NCBI GenBank assembly: GCA_019055375.1
Contig: JAHQIW010001404.1
Coordinates: forward strand, 124,001-188,000
Reading direction: 5' to 3'
DNA length: 64,000 bases
From: Parelaphostrongylus tenuis
Lineage: Eukaryota > Nematoda > Chromadorea > Rhabditida > Metastrongylidae
Under the pieces are notes generated by a model that was not told where the DNA came from, searched no databases, and saw only the letters and a program-made list of their open reading frames with translations. The position numbers and the translations under genes were made by a program. Of this stretch, positions 35,101 through 47,340 are shown piece after piece; positions within the stretch are counted from its first letter, which is position 1, and each line of letters opens with the position of its first letter.

Positions 35101-35154
35101 CTAGACTGGCAACGGCTCAAAACGTGATGTATCCTTGTCAAAATATATCATTTT

Positions 35155-35460
35155 GAACTGGGTTCATAAAAGAGAGTTGAATGGAGAGAAGTAGTTGGAT
35201 CGTGTAATCTACGGGTAACAAGTGAAGAGCACAGGCAGTGCGTTGATGAGAACTGGCGAAGGCTTTCCAAGGATTCCGGTCTTATCTTGTGTAAATCACA
35301 TACTTTTATCTTCACCAATCGAAACCACGTGTCGAATCTTGAAAGATAGACTCGGTGAAATGACATATTCACCTATTTTGTTTCACGTGACGGCAAGAAA
35401 GCAGTGAGGATATCTGAGTAGTGATCGGAAATGATTCTCTACATTGCATTTGTGAAAAAC
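35155..35460 (-). pseudogene. RTE linker and RT start, minus strand
   Basis: Minus strand reads DHYSDIL, EYVISPSLSFKIRHVVSIGEDK and PSPVLINALPVLFTCYP, matching YYSDLF, EYVVPPVLPSEIRHAISSVKN and PPVLINTLAQLFTRYL in the 17.7-kb element. Confidence 0.75.
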
Positions 35461-36021
35461 GCCTATGAATAAGATTGCTCTAATTGAGGACATCAAAACT
35501 CAACGAAGTGACTTTTGACTGTAGGGTCTGCGGCAGTGAAGGCTGGTCAAAGGCGGCCCACTCATCCATATCGTTTCTTCCAGTGAAAAAACACTCTGAG
35601 ACTGATCAGTAAAGTGCCAAAGTATCTATTATCAAATGTCTCGGACGGAAAGTTCTGCTTCTTTTTCAGCAGGTGATTTTCTCTTTTACAATATTTTCAT
35701 AATCACAATAGCGCAGCTGTAATCCAACGTTCCGTTGATTGTAGTACTCCTACTTCTTTTACATTCGACTGTTTTATAGGCCGGGGGAGCCGTCACCGAG
35801 TGATTGTAATGCTCGTCGCGGCGCCTTGCTCAACCACTCTTTATGACGTTTCAACAAAAGAAAAAAAAAACGAAATGAATGCTAGAAGTACTAGGCTCCG
35901 CACAATGAAAAAATCGCCATGGTGATGGATTAAGTAAAGTGCTTGAGAAAAAGTTGTTTGGACCTCTCTTGAGGTAACGTATATCCTGATAACATATCTT
36001 TAGTCTATCATAAGATCTGTT

Positions 36022-36080
36022 GCGGCACTTATGCAGGGATAGGCACGCGTTTCGCATTCCAGCCTCATCAGTAGCACCGC
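36022..36080 (-). ncRNA. Hammerhead-like relic, family 3
   Basis: Minus strand: GTGCTA then CTGATGAG, a poorly paired stem II (GGCTGGAATGC), CGAAACGCGTGCC and TAAGTGCCGC. The core strings are intact but stems II and III no longer pair well. Its downstream flank (AAGATATGTTATCAGG) matches that of the 47.8-kb copy. Confidence 0.5.
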
Positions 36081-36639
36081 GCTGCTCTTTCGAATTTCGA
36101 CCAATCTTAGGCCAGTGCCATCTTTGCTCATTCAATTAGAAATTTTTTCCTTGTTTTGAAAGAGAAACTATAAATGAAAAGTATGAATTTTCTAGAAAAA
36201 GATTTTAAGTACTTATATTTTGCCATGAATACGAATAAACCAATCATTATTATGATCACTTTGATGGAATTTAGGAGGCCAGAACGTCCCAGTTGCTTCC
36301 TAGAGTGACTCAGTATCCTTCAGAATTGTGAACTATAGATGGAGAAATCACGTTATTTCTAATAAAAAAACAACCTTACTGAAGTCTGTTCTATCATATT
36401 TGAGCATTTGCTGATTCAGAAATCCCATTTATTGTTGAAGAAAGTAAGAAATTTATGAGAGAACTACCATGCTAACCTTGGGAGAGCGCGCCGGCAGCCT
36501 CTCTTCGTAGCCGTCCGAACTGCCCGATAGCCGAAAATGGCGCGGTCCGCAAAAGGATATATATGCATACGTATGTGCAAAAATACGCGAGCGTTCATAC
36601 ATATGCATGTGTATATGTATGCATATAAGGAGAACATGT

Positions 36640-36850
36640 GCCGAGTGGTTAGAGGTGCTTTGAGTCGCAAACATCGATGATCGCTATCGCGCCCGTGCTG
36701 ACCAAGCAATCCATCCCTCCAGTATGGTTGATTGATATCAGGCTGGTCGCAGACTTGTCTGGAGGAATAACCAACGCTGACTCGGTACAATGATAGACCA
36801 CCGCTAGTCACTGTGAATGTCAGACATGCATCCAATCACTTCAAAAGAAG
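36640..36850 (+). mobile_element. tRNA-derived SINE
   Basis: The head GTGCCGAGTGGTTAGAGGTGC looks like a tRNA A-box region. It is followed by the SINE body (CCAAGCAATCCATCCCTCCAG, CAGACTTGTCTGGAGG, ATCCAATCACTTCAA) shared with 2298-2540. Upstream, 36555-36630 is a near-palindromic run of ATATGCATACGT-type words. Confidence 0.7.
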
Positions 36851-37739
36851 TTAAAATTGAACTCGAATGCATCGCACAGCAGTTTCATTTTACACTCTTA
36901 TAGCAGTGTCACGATGTCATAACTATATGACGAATGATGCTGAGAGAAAAGTGTGAACCGCCAAATGTTACCTAATAGCTCTCAGCTTGACAAGGTTCAA
37001 CACTGATATGTGTACAACTGACGAAAGCTGTCAACGGTTAGTTGCTAAGAACTGCTATGCTTTATATCAAAGAAACAGGCTATCAGGCGGTAGTCTCGTT
37101 GATCAAAGCCATGCGCGTTTTGTTGAGTTTGACCTCCCTCATTAGTGGCCCACGCCCTACACTATCCCTACTTTATAGCAGCAATGGAGAAACTTATGTG
37201 GTATAGCACTAGTCCACAAAGTGAGACCAGTCGATGTCTTATGCTGTGTTGTTCTCGAAACCTCACGTAGTGATCATTCACTATGTTACATATAATAAGT
37301 ATTTCTTAATAATCAGGAACGTATATGAGCAAGCAAATAAATATCTGGAGATCTTCGTTCTGTTGATCACTTTGCACAATAGGATTAAGCCTGCAAGAGT
37401 AGAAAACATAAAGTGTCATTCAACTTTGTAGTCGAATGTCTTTAAAGTACATTATGTGTTGATTAACATCCTTTTCGTTTTCAGTGTTTTCGAGATTTCG
37501 CTCAAAAGAATCTAATCTAATAGCACATTCAGATATAATAAAATAAATTAGCTTAGTAAAGAGCGATGTTTGACATACGTCCTTTAGTATATTTTGGTAT
37601 GGAAAATCGCCATGTTATTACACCTTCTTTATTCAAATGAAGCCCTAAGGAATTTTCCTTACACCTAGCCTTGTTATTTTCCTCTCCATCAGAGCAACGA
37701 TGGCCTCAGTCGACAGCCCACGGCAATTGTTTTTTTTGC

Positions 37740-38260
37740 GACGATCAAAGTGAAATGTCGTACAAATAAATCAACGACATTGATCCGTTATTTTTGGGTT
37801 GTTCAACTATTTTTTTGATTTCCGAAACTTTTGATTGATTATTTGTTATTTGTTTAAAAAGAGCAGCAAGTCAACAGTAAATGACCATAATCATCAATGA
37901 TAGCGACTATTTGCTGAGCAAGGATTCGTTGAATTCCTCACAAAAAAAAATGAGGCTAGCTATCAGAGAAGTCACTGAGATCTGTTTTGAGGTGGTTGTA
38001 GTCTTGAATTTTGCCGCTCCCGGATGTTGCCTCAGGGCGTCAAGAGATGGCAGTCCGATTAAACATTATAAGGGCTATGTGCAAATGTGCTACCTTGGTC
38101 CACACCAGTTCCTCAAAAATGTAGTAAGTTGACTATCCAATGTAGGGTCGGGTGTTTTCTGAAGAAGGACAACATCAAATCGTTCCGAGCTCTCCTCTCG
38201 CACTTCTGCGGCCAACTTCTGCAACTGATCCCCGCAGACATCGGCACTGAATGTCTGCGT
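37740..38260 (-). repeat. Repeat R-B fragment, inverted
   Basis: Reverse complement of the 16060-16580 part: TAACGACATTGATCCGTTATTTTTGGGTTGTTC, CATCTCTTGACGCC (opposite strand) and the FRALLSHF-coding stretch. It is separate from the tandem units. Confidence 0.65.
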
Positions 38261-38739
38261 TTCGTGAATATACCGACAAACAGTGAACTAATGAATGTCT
38301 AGCACATGTTTCGACATTCTTCACCAGTGTTTCAAATATAAGGAGTGGCTTCTGTCCTAACATGTTGAGGACGGTTTTACATGTGACTGATGTCTGCGCT
38401 TGGAAAAAACCAATTCGCTGTTCAGCTGAAAATTTTTCAAATAAAATTACAAGGAGGCAGTAAGCTGCGAAAACCCCTTAATGGAATACTATGCAGCAAA
38501 CTTTGGATAACTTTATGAAATGTATATGCTCACATGGCATTCGACGAAACTTTTATGTAAACCTCACACCATACCTCGATACAAATCTTGCGACCTGTGC
38601 TAGGTACATTATTACCTATGCAATACTCTGGGCGGCTTGTCTGGAATAGTTGATTGAAAGCACAAAAAATAATTATACGGCGATTGTTTCAAATGAAGCT
38701 CTCTACTGTGCGATCCATAAACTCTCTTAATCGTCCTTT

Positions 38740-39180
38740 CTGCCATTCTTATGAGAACATTTCCTGAGTCTCAAGGACTCGAGGAAGGCATAATTCGTCA
38801 AAACGTCGGCGATACTACTTTCATTGTGCTGTACTATTAGTGTACTCAATAAACTACATTAAAAGTCTTGAACCTTCTTAACAAGAAAAACTTGTGAGAA
38901 TAGACCAATGCAAAGGTTATTAGATAGCTGGTCTTGGACACTGGTTGAAATTCGCTGAGCCAGTACAATATCGTTTTAAATGCTCGGAGGGATATTGTGA
39001 AGAAACTGTTCGATCTTCAGTGAATCAATCAAAACGAAGCGAACTGATACAATGCGAACTGCTTCAACACGAAACTGTTATTACACGGAAGTGTTTGTTC
39101 AGCTTGCATTAGCGTTTAAAAAAAAACTCAAAAACCCAAGCGAATATATGATTTTACAGCGCCCTTGAAATATTTATAAA
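38740..39180 (+). repeat. Penelope-type end followed by R-C
   Basis: GACTCGAGGAAGGC, CGTCAAAACGTCGGCG (a decayed PLE-end motif), TGTACTCAATAAACTA, then GGTTATTAGATAGCTGGTCTTGG, which parallels the PLE terminus GGTTAATAGATAGTCGGACCTGG at 56402. It is then collinear with R-C. Confidence 0.55.
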
Positions 39181-39599
39181 TAAAATGTGCTGAAAATATA
39201 TAATATATAATACATATAATAATATAACATATGTACAATATGTTTAAAAAAATAAATGCTTGCCAAAGGAAAAAATTACCTAAGACGCTGAGTAATGCAC
39301 AAAACTTTCGACATTCAGAGGGAGTTGTTGCTGCGTTCTACTCATAACGTGAAATCGCGTGGCAGCATATGATTGTAGGCGAGAGCTTAGATTTTCGATT
39401 GACCACTCAAACACTCCTCTAGAAATTTCCTGTTCAGTGCAGGAGATTGCCTTAAGAATTTGTCACCGCTTAACTTATAAGTACAAATTTTTCTTTCACA
39501 CTCAAGCATCTTTCGCTGGACAGAGGTTTCATTCAGACTTTCAATAATGATTCAATAGCACAAATTTAAGCAACCTCAATGAAAAGCTTGGTTTGTCAA

Positions 39600-40960
39600 A
39601 AGGACGTTTTAATGCGTTGTCACAGCTAAAAGATTATTGAGTTCCACACACAGCGCCGTGTCGATCGCGCAGCGCTATTTACATTTGGCGTGCTGTGCGC
39701 GACGAGTGTAAGACTCAATATTTTTTTAGTCGTAACGACGCAGTAAAAAGTGTTTCTCCAGCTCGTAAGGAGACTTGTTCTCGAAAACAAGCACACCGTT
39801 TGGATTCTCGATATTGAGCAATCGACTGATTTAGCGGCGACGGCTTGATGACAATGTTGCAGTATAAATACACATAGCGGGGGAAAGTATACGCGCAGCA
39901 TGTGAAAGCAATCTTAATTTCAGTGTTGCAGGACAATAAAAAGTTTTCTTGGAAAGCCAAAAACACTATTAAATTTGCCAAAATTTGTCCTATCTAGTGA
40001 ATGCTGAGTTTATTGAGGAGAAGCCTTTCTGATCGGAAGATGCTTGAGTGTAGAATAACATTTCCTTTTTACCTGTCCTAGTGTAATATGATGACCTTTC
40101 AAAAAATAAAAAACACTTTTCAAATTTCTAAATCTAAGCCGTCGAATGACTAATAAAGTGTATGGAAAAGCGGAAAATAGTTTTTTGAATATGGATGTAA
40201 TTGCGAAAGTATCGTATAATACACAATGATGAACGCGCCATATTCCTACATTTACTCGAGCTACATATCAGAATTACCTCCACATAGACCTCTTACAAAT
40301 GTGTTAGTTGTAAAAGATATGCTCACAAGCTACGTTCTCGCAAGATAGGCGGTACAAATGCACAATTGCGATTGGAAGTTTGTTTATTTTTTACAAAGAC
40401 GTAGTAAATAGCTGAAAAACGAAGGATTTCAAAAGACGTAATAGCTAATTGTATTTTAAAAAAACCTTTGTACAAGGTTCATAAGTAATATTGCATTCTT
40501 TTCTGCAACGATAAGATACATATGACGTATAAATTCCATCTGCAATTGCCAATAACCACCCATGATGTCCAGGCGACGTGGTAGCATTTTAGACGTGAAA
40601 CATGAAGTTCTTTTCACTTTTGCTGCGGAATTTAGCAACCTTTAAAAAAACTAATTTCATCATCAGTTTCCTCGAGATTTGAGCTATCTAATGAGTATTA
40701 AAATCTTAGTTATGAGCCATATATCAACCCCACCCTGAGCAAATGAAAGAACTGAATGTGAAAAAAATGTTATTCTCGCTGTTACAACGTAGTAAGAAGC
40801 TGTTCACCAAGGCTAAACAGGTTTTTGGAATCGCAGAAATTTCGAATGATAACCAAATACCTAAGAAAAAACCTTCATGCAGCGAGAAAGGCCTTCATGC
40901 AGTCGTGTACCCGAGCTGATACACGTCGCCTTATGGGGGAATAACACGTCGATAACGATG
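39600..40960 (+). repeat. Repeat R-B, diverged third copy
   Basis: Follows 16640-17210 and then 20575-20990 without an RTE between: GCTCGTAAGGAGACTTG, GCGACGGCTTGATGACAAT, TTTCAGTGTTGCAgGACAATAAA, GATGAACGCGCCATATTC, CATATCAGAATTACCTCCACATAGAC and TTTTGTACAAGGTTCA. The continuous junction near 40280-40300 is a second empty site for the RTE. Confidence 0.7.
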
Positions 40961-41110
40961 TTGAAATCTTGCGCTGTACGCGGAGCCGTCGCGCGGAGGT
41001 TATATGGCGTTGTGGTAGTATTCCAATGAGTGATTTTTTATCGCCATTAAAGGGAATACTGCCACCAGTAAATGGAAAAATATGATAGAAGGGGCATTGA
41101 TAGAGCTTCA
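40945..41110 (+). repeat. Repeat R-D copy
   Basis: Collinear with 32025-32260 (CACGTCGATAACGATGTTGAAAT, CGCGGAGCCGTCGCGCG, TTATCGCCATTAAAGG, AAATATGATAGAAGGGGCATTGAT). Confidence 0.65.
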
Positions 41111-41234
41111 ATAGTCGCGTTTCCTCCTAAAACCCCGTATTTCAAGATTTATCTTTATTTTCCATGCTGACAATTTCGAGTTCTCACTTCGTCGCAAACG
41201 AATAATAATTGAACAAGCAATTACTTCAGATCTC

Positions 41235-41460
41235 ACTCTTTCCGGGAGCGTATGCTAACCGTTGCACCACTGACGCTTGTTTTGCACAGCACTCTTTTTA
41301 CGCTGCAAAGAGCTGCCCCGCCAGACCGTAAACGGTTGGCTTTTCACAGATAACGCATTGCAGCGTAAAAGAGTGTTGAGCGAAACGAGCGTCGGTGGTG
41401 CAACGGTTAACATACGCTCCCGTAAAGAGTGAAATCTGTGTTCAGATCCCGGCTGACGCA
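41235..41460. repeat. Foldback with tRNA-like arms
   Basis: Minus-strand arm 41235-41280 and plus-strand arm 41387-41460 (GCGTCGGTGGTGCAACGG, TTAACATACGCTCCCG, TTCAGATCCCGGCTGACGCA) are head to head. The loop side carries the inverted words TTTACGCTGCAA and TTGCAGCGTAAAA. Same build as 12012-12306 and 56995-57552. Confidence 0.75.
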
Positions 41461-41499
41461 TGTTTTTGCACAGGACTCCACATTACCGGGTATGATTTT

Positions 41500-42480
41500 T
41501 TATTATTCGCATTTATTCTGTACTCCGACCACATTCTACTGAGGTGATTTTGACACTACATTCTTACCATTCACGCCCACTACGTACTCCTAACAGCTGA
41601 TTGCCTTTAAGACGAATTCATGCTCCCGATCAGATTTCCATCTCACCTGACAACATCATTGTGACCACATCCAGGTCGTTGTAGGCGTCCAACAGTTAAA
41701 CACAGATCTTGTTGCCCAACTGCTTCCAATGGATATCGTTTCCACCAATTTGAAGAATCCCTCCACTACATGATTTGTTTCGGGTTCCACCTAACCCGTT
41801 CAGACAAAAAATTGAATTTTCCTAGTTTTTCATAAGATATCGATGGAATTAATCTTTTCTTACACACAAGCCTTGTAAATCTACGTGTTATCTATAATGT
41901 ACAGATGCAAGGAGGAGTCGGATACATTTCGTTACGGAACATCTTTGAGCAAAAAGCGAATTGCGTCTAAATGAATATTTCTAACAGAATTTCTCATGTA
42001 TCAGGAAAATGTAATGTGGAATGTGCAGTGTCTGCGAAGACTCATTCCATACTGCTCACTACTCGATCACATGGTATTCACTGTCGTCGGATATTCGCCA
42101 TCGGAATGAGCAGACTGCAAGTCATTTTGATCTTCTCACGCTCCTTTGAATAAAGAGTCTTCGAAATTGCATCTAATACTAAACGGTGTTTTATCCAATC
42201 CCACTAAAACTACGAAGGTGCACTGATGAAGAGGTAATCGGTGAGCGATCAATGGTGTCATCACCCAAGATCTTGCCTTAGTCTTTAAAGACAACGGAAA
42301 ATGTTTAATACGACTTTGTGATCAAGTGCAGGAACCAATCAACTCCTGCAAACTGCGCAACCCCATGTTTCGAATTTTTTGTGGGACAGACAGCTGTCTC
42401 ACTTTTACAAGATGTACGATAGAAATGAGCAGTAAGAGTTGGAAGTAAATTCGTCTTTGTAGCTTTTGTGACTAAGTGAA
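41500..42480 (+). repeat. Repeat R-A copy
   Basis: Collinear with 32560-33330 over its first 670 bp and with 1180-1420 at its end (GATGAAGAGGTAATCGGTGAGCG, ATCTTGCCtTAGTCT, GGGACAGACA). It therefore links the two partial copies into one family. Confidence 0.65.
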
Positions 42481-42901
42481 GTCAGGAGCATTTGAGATCT
42501 AGCGTTTCCTTGATAAAAGGTCGCTAACTTGCAACAATGAAGTGTTACTACCGTCAAAATTTAACCATATAACTGCCAGTGGAAACTTCAGTATAGTTCA
42601 AATAATGGCTAATTATCTTGGAAAGAGGTATGCTTTTTTCTCGCGTTGATATTATGCACTGAAAAAGCCTTTTCACAAATCAAAATCAGTATAAAATTTC
42701 TACCTTTTAGCTGTCGAATGACTACTTATAGTCCACTAAACTGGTGCAAAGTAAGTGTACTTTTGGAGGAGGTGCTCTCAAATTTGATCAATGCAAAGTC
42801 TGTTGCTGCTTAATCCGGCTGCATATTAAAACTCTGTTCATATAATTCCTAAATTTCTTCTTTAAGCCAAACACAAGGTGTTACATTGATCTTTATTTGA
42901 C

Positions 42902-42936
42902 AGCTGATGTTTCGGCAGTTCGCCTTCTTCAGAGCC
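42902..42936 (-). ncRNA. Hammerhead-like motif at PLE end, relic A
   Basis: Minus strand: GGCT / CTGAAGA / AGGCGAACTGCC / GAA / AC AT C / AGCT. Stem I (one G-U pair) and stem II are good. Stem III has a C-A mismatch, and one unpaired base precedes stem II. Confidence 0.5.
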
Positions 42937-43246
42937 GGGAAACGTCAAATTGTCCGCAATCCAATCAGTCAAACACCTCCATTACTCCTTTAGAAAAAAT
43001 CACCAGACCTAGATTTCAATCGCATCAAGCACAAAATCAACTCTCACATACCCACCACTTTTTAAATGTGTTCCACTGAATGATTCAAGTGGAGATCACC
43101 GGAAGGAGATCACATAGGCTCGCAATACACCCTACCTATCGAATCAATAGTCTTATATACTGACCCATTTCACGGGTGATTACGAGGCATTCCTCTCTGC
43201 GGTTTATAGTTAAATTGGTGGTGCTAATCCAAAGTGCTTCCAAAAT

Positions 43247-43793
43247 TTATCGCGCTGATGTCCTATGTTTCTGCACAAGGATGGTGACTTCGATCCCAAA
43301 ATGAACTCCGGCGTGTTTCTGTTCTTTATGCGTCCCTAGCGGGGTGGTCCGTCTACTAAGACTTTTGTCAGCTAGGTGTTCTTTTATGCGGGCATGGAGC
43401 GGCTTTCCCGTTTCTTCAACATATTTATCGCTACGCGCTTTGCAAGAGATTAGGTAGACTGTACCTACGCTCATGCAATCACCATCTCTGCCGTTAGGAC
43501 ATATTTTACAATCTTTCATTATACAGAGGACGGTCATATAAGCGGTTGTGAACTAAATGGCGTCTTAGAGTATTCAGTAGTATTTTGATAATAGCCACCG
43601 ATTGCTCTAAACCTACTTTTTTCAAACAGCGTTTTATAGCTGCAGCAATCTCATTTGAAAAGAACGGGAAGATAAACGGAACTTTCCTTTCGTTCGAGTT
43701 TTCGTTCGGAGGCGTACTCTTTCCTCTGAACCTAAGTCGAGGGGTTACAAATTCGTATCCATTAGAAGTGGCTATTCCCCGAGCCAGTTTCAC
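43247..43793 (-). pseudogene. PLE GIY-YIG endonuclease domain, frameshifted (relic A)
   Basis: Two minus-strand frames join across a shift near 43515. The first has FPFFSNEIAAAIKRCLKK, RRHLVHNRLYDR; the second has CKICPNGRDGDCMSVGTVYL, ISCKARSDKYVEETGKPLH, ARIKEHLADK and TPLGTHKEQKHAGVHFG. This is the C-terminal endonuclease of Penelope-like elements. The YIG tripeptide reads YVE and the second zinc-site cysteine pair is partly lost, so it is inactive. The R of ARIKEH remains. Confidence 0.85.
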
Positions 43794-44719
43794 GGATTCT
43801 ATTTTCTGCTCCTCCCCGCTACATACGTTGGCTGTTGTATAACACTTTTTTACTAGCGCCTTTTTCGTATGTGAGGGATAAGAAAAGAAATAGTGAACCA
43901 GGATATTCTTATTACTTGGATTTCGGTACCACTTTGTTAAGTAGCCGCTCTCAATTTTCTCTCTTCACTTTTCCACTAACAGCGTGCTTCATGAGTTCGT
44001 ACCTCTAATGATATTTGGAACAGACTTCGTTCTATACTTCCATAGCCACAAATATTTTGTTATCTCGTATATTGCGCTTTGGAGTTTATCAAGGCGGTTT
44101 TTATCACTGGACATGGACACAAATTGAGGGCATTTGTTCCCAAAATACGCAGATTTCGAATCAAAACGTAAGAATTTTTGGTAAAACTAGGAATTCTTTC
44201 GTTGGAGATAAGTTTGCAGAAGTCCCTTTGTTTATACTGAATTTTTCTGCAGAGAATAAATATGGTCAGAATTAACATTTCACTACAATTACCAAAAATA
44301 CGATGTGAAGTCGAAAATATAGCCCAGTAAAAAGTGACATCTCTCAAACTATCGAATGCTCATGAAAATATGAATCAGGAATAAAGAAACAAGTGTAAAT
44401 AAAAGTTGTGTAAGAGATAGAAATATGTTCGTTTTTCTGAAGGATGTGGTTTTTTGAGGGAACATAGGAGCTTTTTGACATATGGACATTCTTTCTACAA
44501 AAAACCTTTACATGTGCCCCTTTTGTGATATTCCATCATTTGGTAGTGATATTGCCTTCTTAAAACCTAAATTTACCAGATAACTTTTCATATTTCCATT
44601 ACTGGGTGCGTTGTGGAAAATCCTGGCGTGCCGTGATTTGATCTTGGTACATATGTACAAGTTGGGTAAGAAGTTTGCGTAAATTTCATTTTGTTAATTT
44701 TGTCATTAGTGTGATTTTT

Positions 44720-45680
44720 AGCAGTAATGAAGCTACTCGAGTGGGACGAGATGGGCATTCGTGTCGATGAAAAATTCCTGTCACATCTTCGTTTTGCGAG
44801 CGACACCGTCATCTTTTCGAAAAGTGCTAATGAAACAGAGACGATGTTGAAGGAATTAGACGAGGCGGGAATGAAGATCTGAATACGTTTTACTAAGATG
44901 AAGACCCAGTTAATTAACCATAGTGCAATGGTGATCAAATCGAGATTACTGGTTTCTTGATTGCAAAAAACACCTTGTATGTGTATTTAGGCGTTCATTA
45001 AATATGGAAAAAGACATGAAAGGGGAGCTAGGTAGAAGGAAGAGGGTAGCATGGGCCGCATTCGGGCCTCTCAAGGAAGTCAGCGACCGACTAACGGATC
45101 CAAAACTCCGTGCTCACCTTTTCGATTCAACGATCCTCTCGGTGCTCTGCTCTGCAGCTGATGCGTGGGCTGACACTTCGACTACGTCAAGACTGCTATG
45201 AACAACTCACGAGGCGCTTGATCAATGTCTTCTCAAATTCAATCGGCGTCCACAACATGTGGCCGGTTTGTGTAGCGCAGATCTTCGAAGTCTATCTCAT
45301 CTCCGTGACCTAGAAGTCCACACATCTATGGCGGAACGAGATGGGCCGATCATATATTGAGAAGAACAGAAAACAGATAGACGAGAAGAACTGTAGAGTG
45401 AATTCCACGATAATGTATGTGCTTTCGAGGACGTCTACGTACACGTCGGGCTGACGTATTCGCCAAAAGAATTACGCAGCTGTACTCGCAGCTGACGATA
45501 TTTTTAAAATCACGTATGACACTCGCACCAGCCGTCATGTTCAAATGGACAACCTTTATGGACGACTATCGCGCAGTAAAGGGACGAATGGAATATGTGC
45601 CGGGATCGGCGCAATTAGTGAAGACAGACGTCCTAGTAATCCAAGTAAGCAAGTTAATTTCAATTACTTCTGGTAAATAA
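44720..45680 (+). pseudogene. Second RTE-clade reverse transcriptase relic
   Basis: Reads KLLEWDEMGIRVDEKFLSHL, RFASDTVIFS (the catalytic FADD box is FASD), ETMLKELDEAGMKI, then a stop. Further on come MEKDMKGELGRRKRVAWAAF, KLRAHLFDSTIL and AADAWADTSTTSRLL, and after shifts RLRTRRADVFAKRITQLYSQL. These follow the order of the RT thumb and C-terminus in nematode RTE proteins, but differ throughout from the 17.7-kb element, so this is another subfamily. It starts after motif A and is heavily broken. Confidence 0.8.
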
Positions 45681-45699
45681 TTTTGATGTTTATTGCTTC

Positions 45700-47240
45700 A
45701 GTGTCAAACATTATGAGAAGACCTAATAGAATTAGCTAAGACTCTAAGTTTAGGGGTTATCGCAGGAATGTCCTCATAGTTTAGAACGTTTCACGATTTT
45801 TCAAAGAATGACTACACCGGAGTCGAAACATAGATTGTTTGTATTAAATTCATTCATGCAGAAGAGCGTTGGAAGAAAATCAAATCTTTCATTATCCTCC
45901 TGGCACATTGATATTTTCCTGACAACAAGAAATACAGAATCGAAGATTTGAATTGCGCTGAAGAAATGAGATTAAAGCCATCTTACAAAAGATCTATTTG
46001 CAACACGTTCTTTGAAAAGTGACTGCCCTAAGGAAGGAGACTTGATCGCAGAATGCCCACTTCTCCTCAAAGTGCTTGAAACTTGTCCCAAGTTCTTTTG
46101 TTTCATAAATAAAATATTAGATCGCATATCCATCATCACTGAGGCACTCTTGATAGGAGAAAGAAGCTAAACTTTGATCTTATGATAACACACCCGGTCG
46201 TAGAAGACCTTCACGGAGAGATAAAAGCCGCCAGAAACAACGATGAAAGAACCAATGTAGAGAAATACCTTCCAGTGTACGAATGCAGTGTACTGCTGTG
46301 GAAAAGCTTAATACAACTCTTTTCTGTATTTTAATTTATGCAAAAAAAATGATTACCTAGGATACTCTCACTAGGACTAAAGTTGCGATGAAGAGCGCGA
46401 TATAGGTCCCAACACCTGAACTTGACAGTTAGTAACCAAGTTTCTAAGTACTGATAGCCAAAAGCGACATAACAGCGACCTCAGAGCCTACATCGCGGCA
46501 TACATTGGTGGGGGATATTTCAAGCCAGTGACTCAACCCATTGAGTCTCACTTTCAATCTTCACGCAACAGGCGGCGCTATCACGCGGAGAACACAGCGC
46601 GTTACATTGGAAAGTAGTAGTTTTCTATGAGAAGTTGATTTTCTTGCCTGAAGATGTGTTAATCATCAGCAAATGATTGATTATAATAGGAGAGACTTCA
46701 GTAAAGCTATTTTAGGTTGAAACATATCGAGATAAAAAAACAATGAATTGTCTAGTAAATATATTATTGCACATTGCAATGCTATGCCATTTCACGTGAG
46801 ACATAACAAACTCGCGAGATTAATTTACTTCAAGAGTTGGAACTTCTATGTGATTGCAAGAAAAGCCTTGCTTCTTTGTGTTGTAGGTTTTAATTTCTAC
46901 ATCATTCACTTACGCTGTGCTTTGAATTATTAGCTCTATTATCTCTGTTACTGTCCACTTCCAAAAAGTACTCAAAGAAATAAGTCTAAGAAGACTTGTT
47001 CCGGCCATGTACTGGAAAGTCCTTCGATGAAAGTTTCGTCGTGAAGACGTTCATTGTAAGAAATGTGTTTTCAAAATTCGTTTACATAGCATCGTTGAAA
47101 GGAAATATGGCGAAAGAATTAAAGATGTGTCACTTTTACTACAAGATAGCTTTGAAATAGAAAACTAGGGATTTTCAGGCATTTAGGCATTCATTCAACT
47201 AGAAATGCATTTCACACGTCCTTCAATAGCGATTTAATTC
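45700..47240. other. Stretch without a supported gene
   Basis: Only short frames. 46550-46620 (GGCGGCGCTATCACGCGGAG, ACAGCGCGTTACATTGGAA) faintly resembles R-D, too weak to assign. Confidence 0.4.
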
Positions 47241-47244
47241 TCAT

Positions 47245-47340
47245 TAAGATTTTATCACCTACATGCGGAAATTCTATGAATAATTCAGCATCGATTCCTT
47301 TACAAGAAGGGATATATCCTGGGACTGGCTGAACAGAAAG
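47245..47340 (+). repeat. Family-3 upstream block without hammerhead
   Basis: TTTATCACCTACATGCGG, AATAATTCAGCATCGATTC and AAGGGATATATCCTGG parallel 47725-47810 (ATCACCTGACATGCGG, AATAATTCGGCGTCGATTC, TATAAGGGGTGTATTCCC) but the hammerhead part is absent. Confidence 0.5.

Larger units (their letters stand above)
34590..35150. mobile_element. Hammerhead inverted dimer, family 3
   Basis: Two arms mirror each other. ACATGTTTTGAGCCGTTGTC(aggtcta) at the left (minus) matches GACTGGCAACGGCTCAAAACGTG at the right. The centre is a palindrome (AATTACCTGACA..GTGACCGGC at 34807-34832 against GCCGGTCAC..TGTCAGGTAATT at 34942-34969). Each arm carries a hammerhead pointing outward (34671-34714 minus, 35056-35100 plus). 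It interrupts an RTE RT fragment whose halves lie at 34375-34575 and 35155-35460. No target-site duplication was found. Confidence 0.7.
42880..43990 (-). mobile_element. Penelope-like element relic A
   Basis: Minus strand, 5'-truncated: a short RT tail (43990-43800), the GIY-YIG endonuclease region (43793-43247) and a 3' non-coding end to 42880 with a hammerhead-like motif. Collinear with relic B (49780-50990) and with the 54.9-56.0 kb PLE. Confidence 0.8.
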
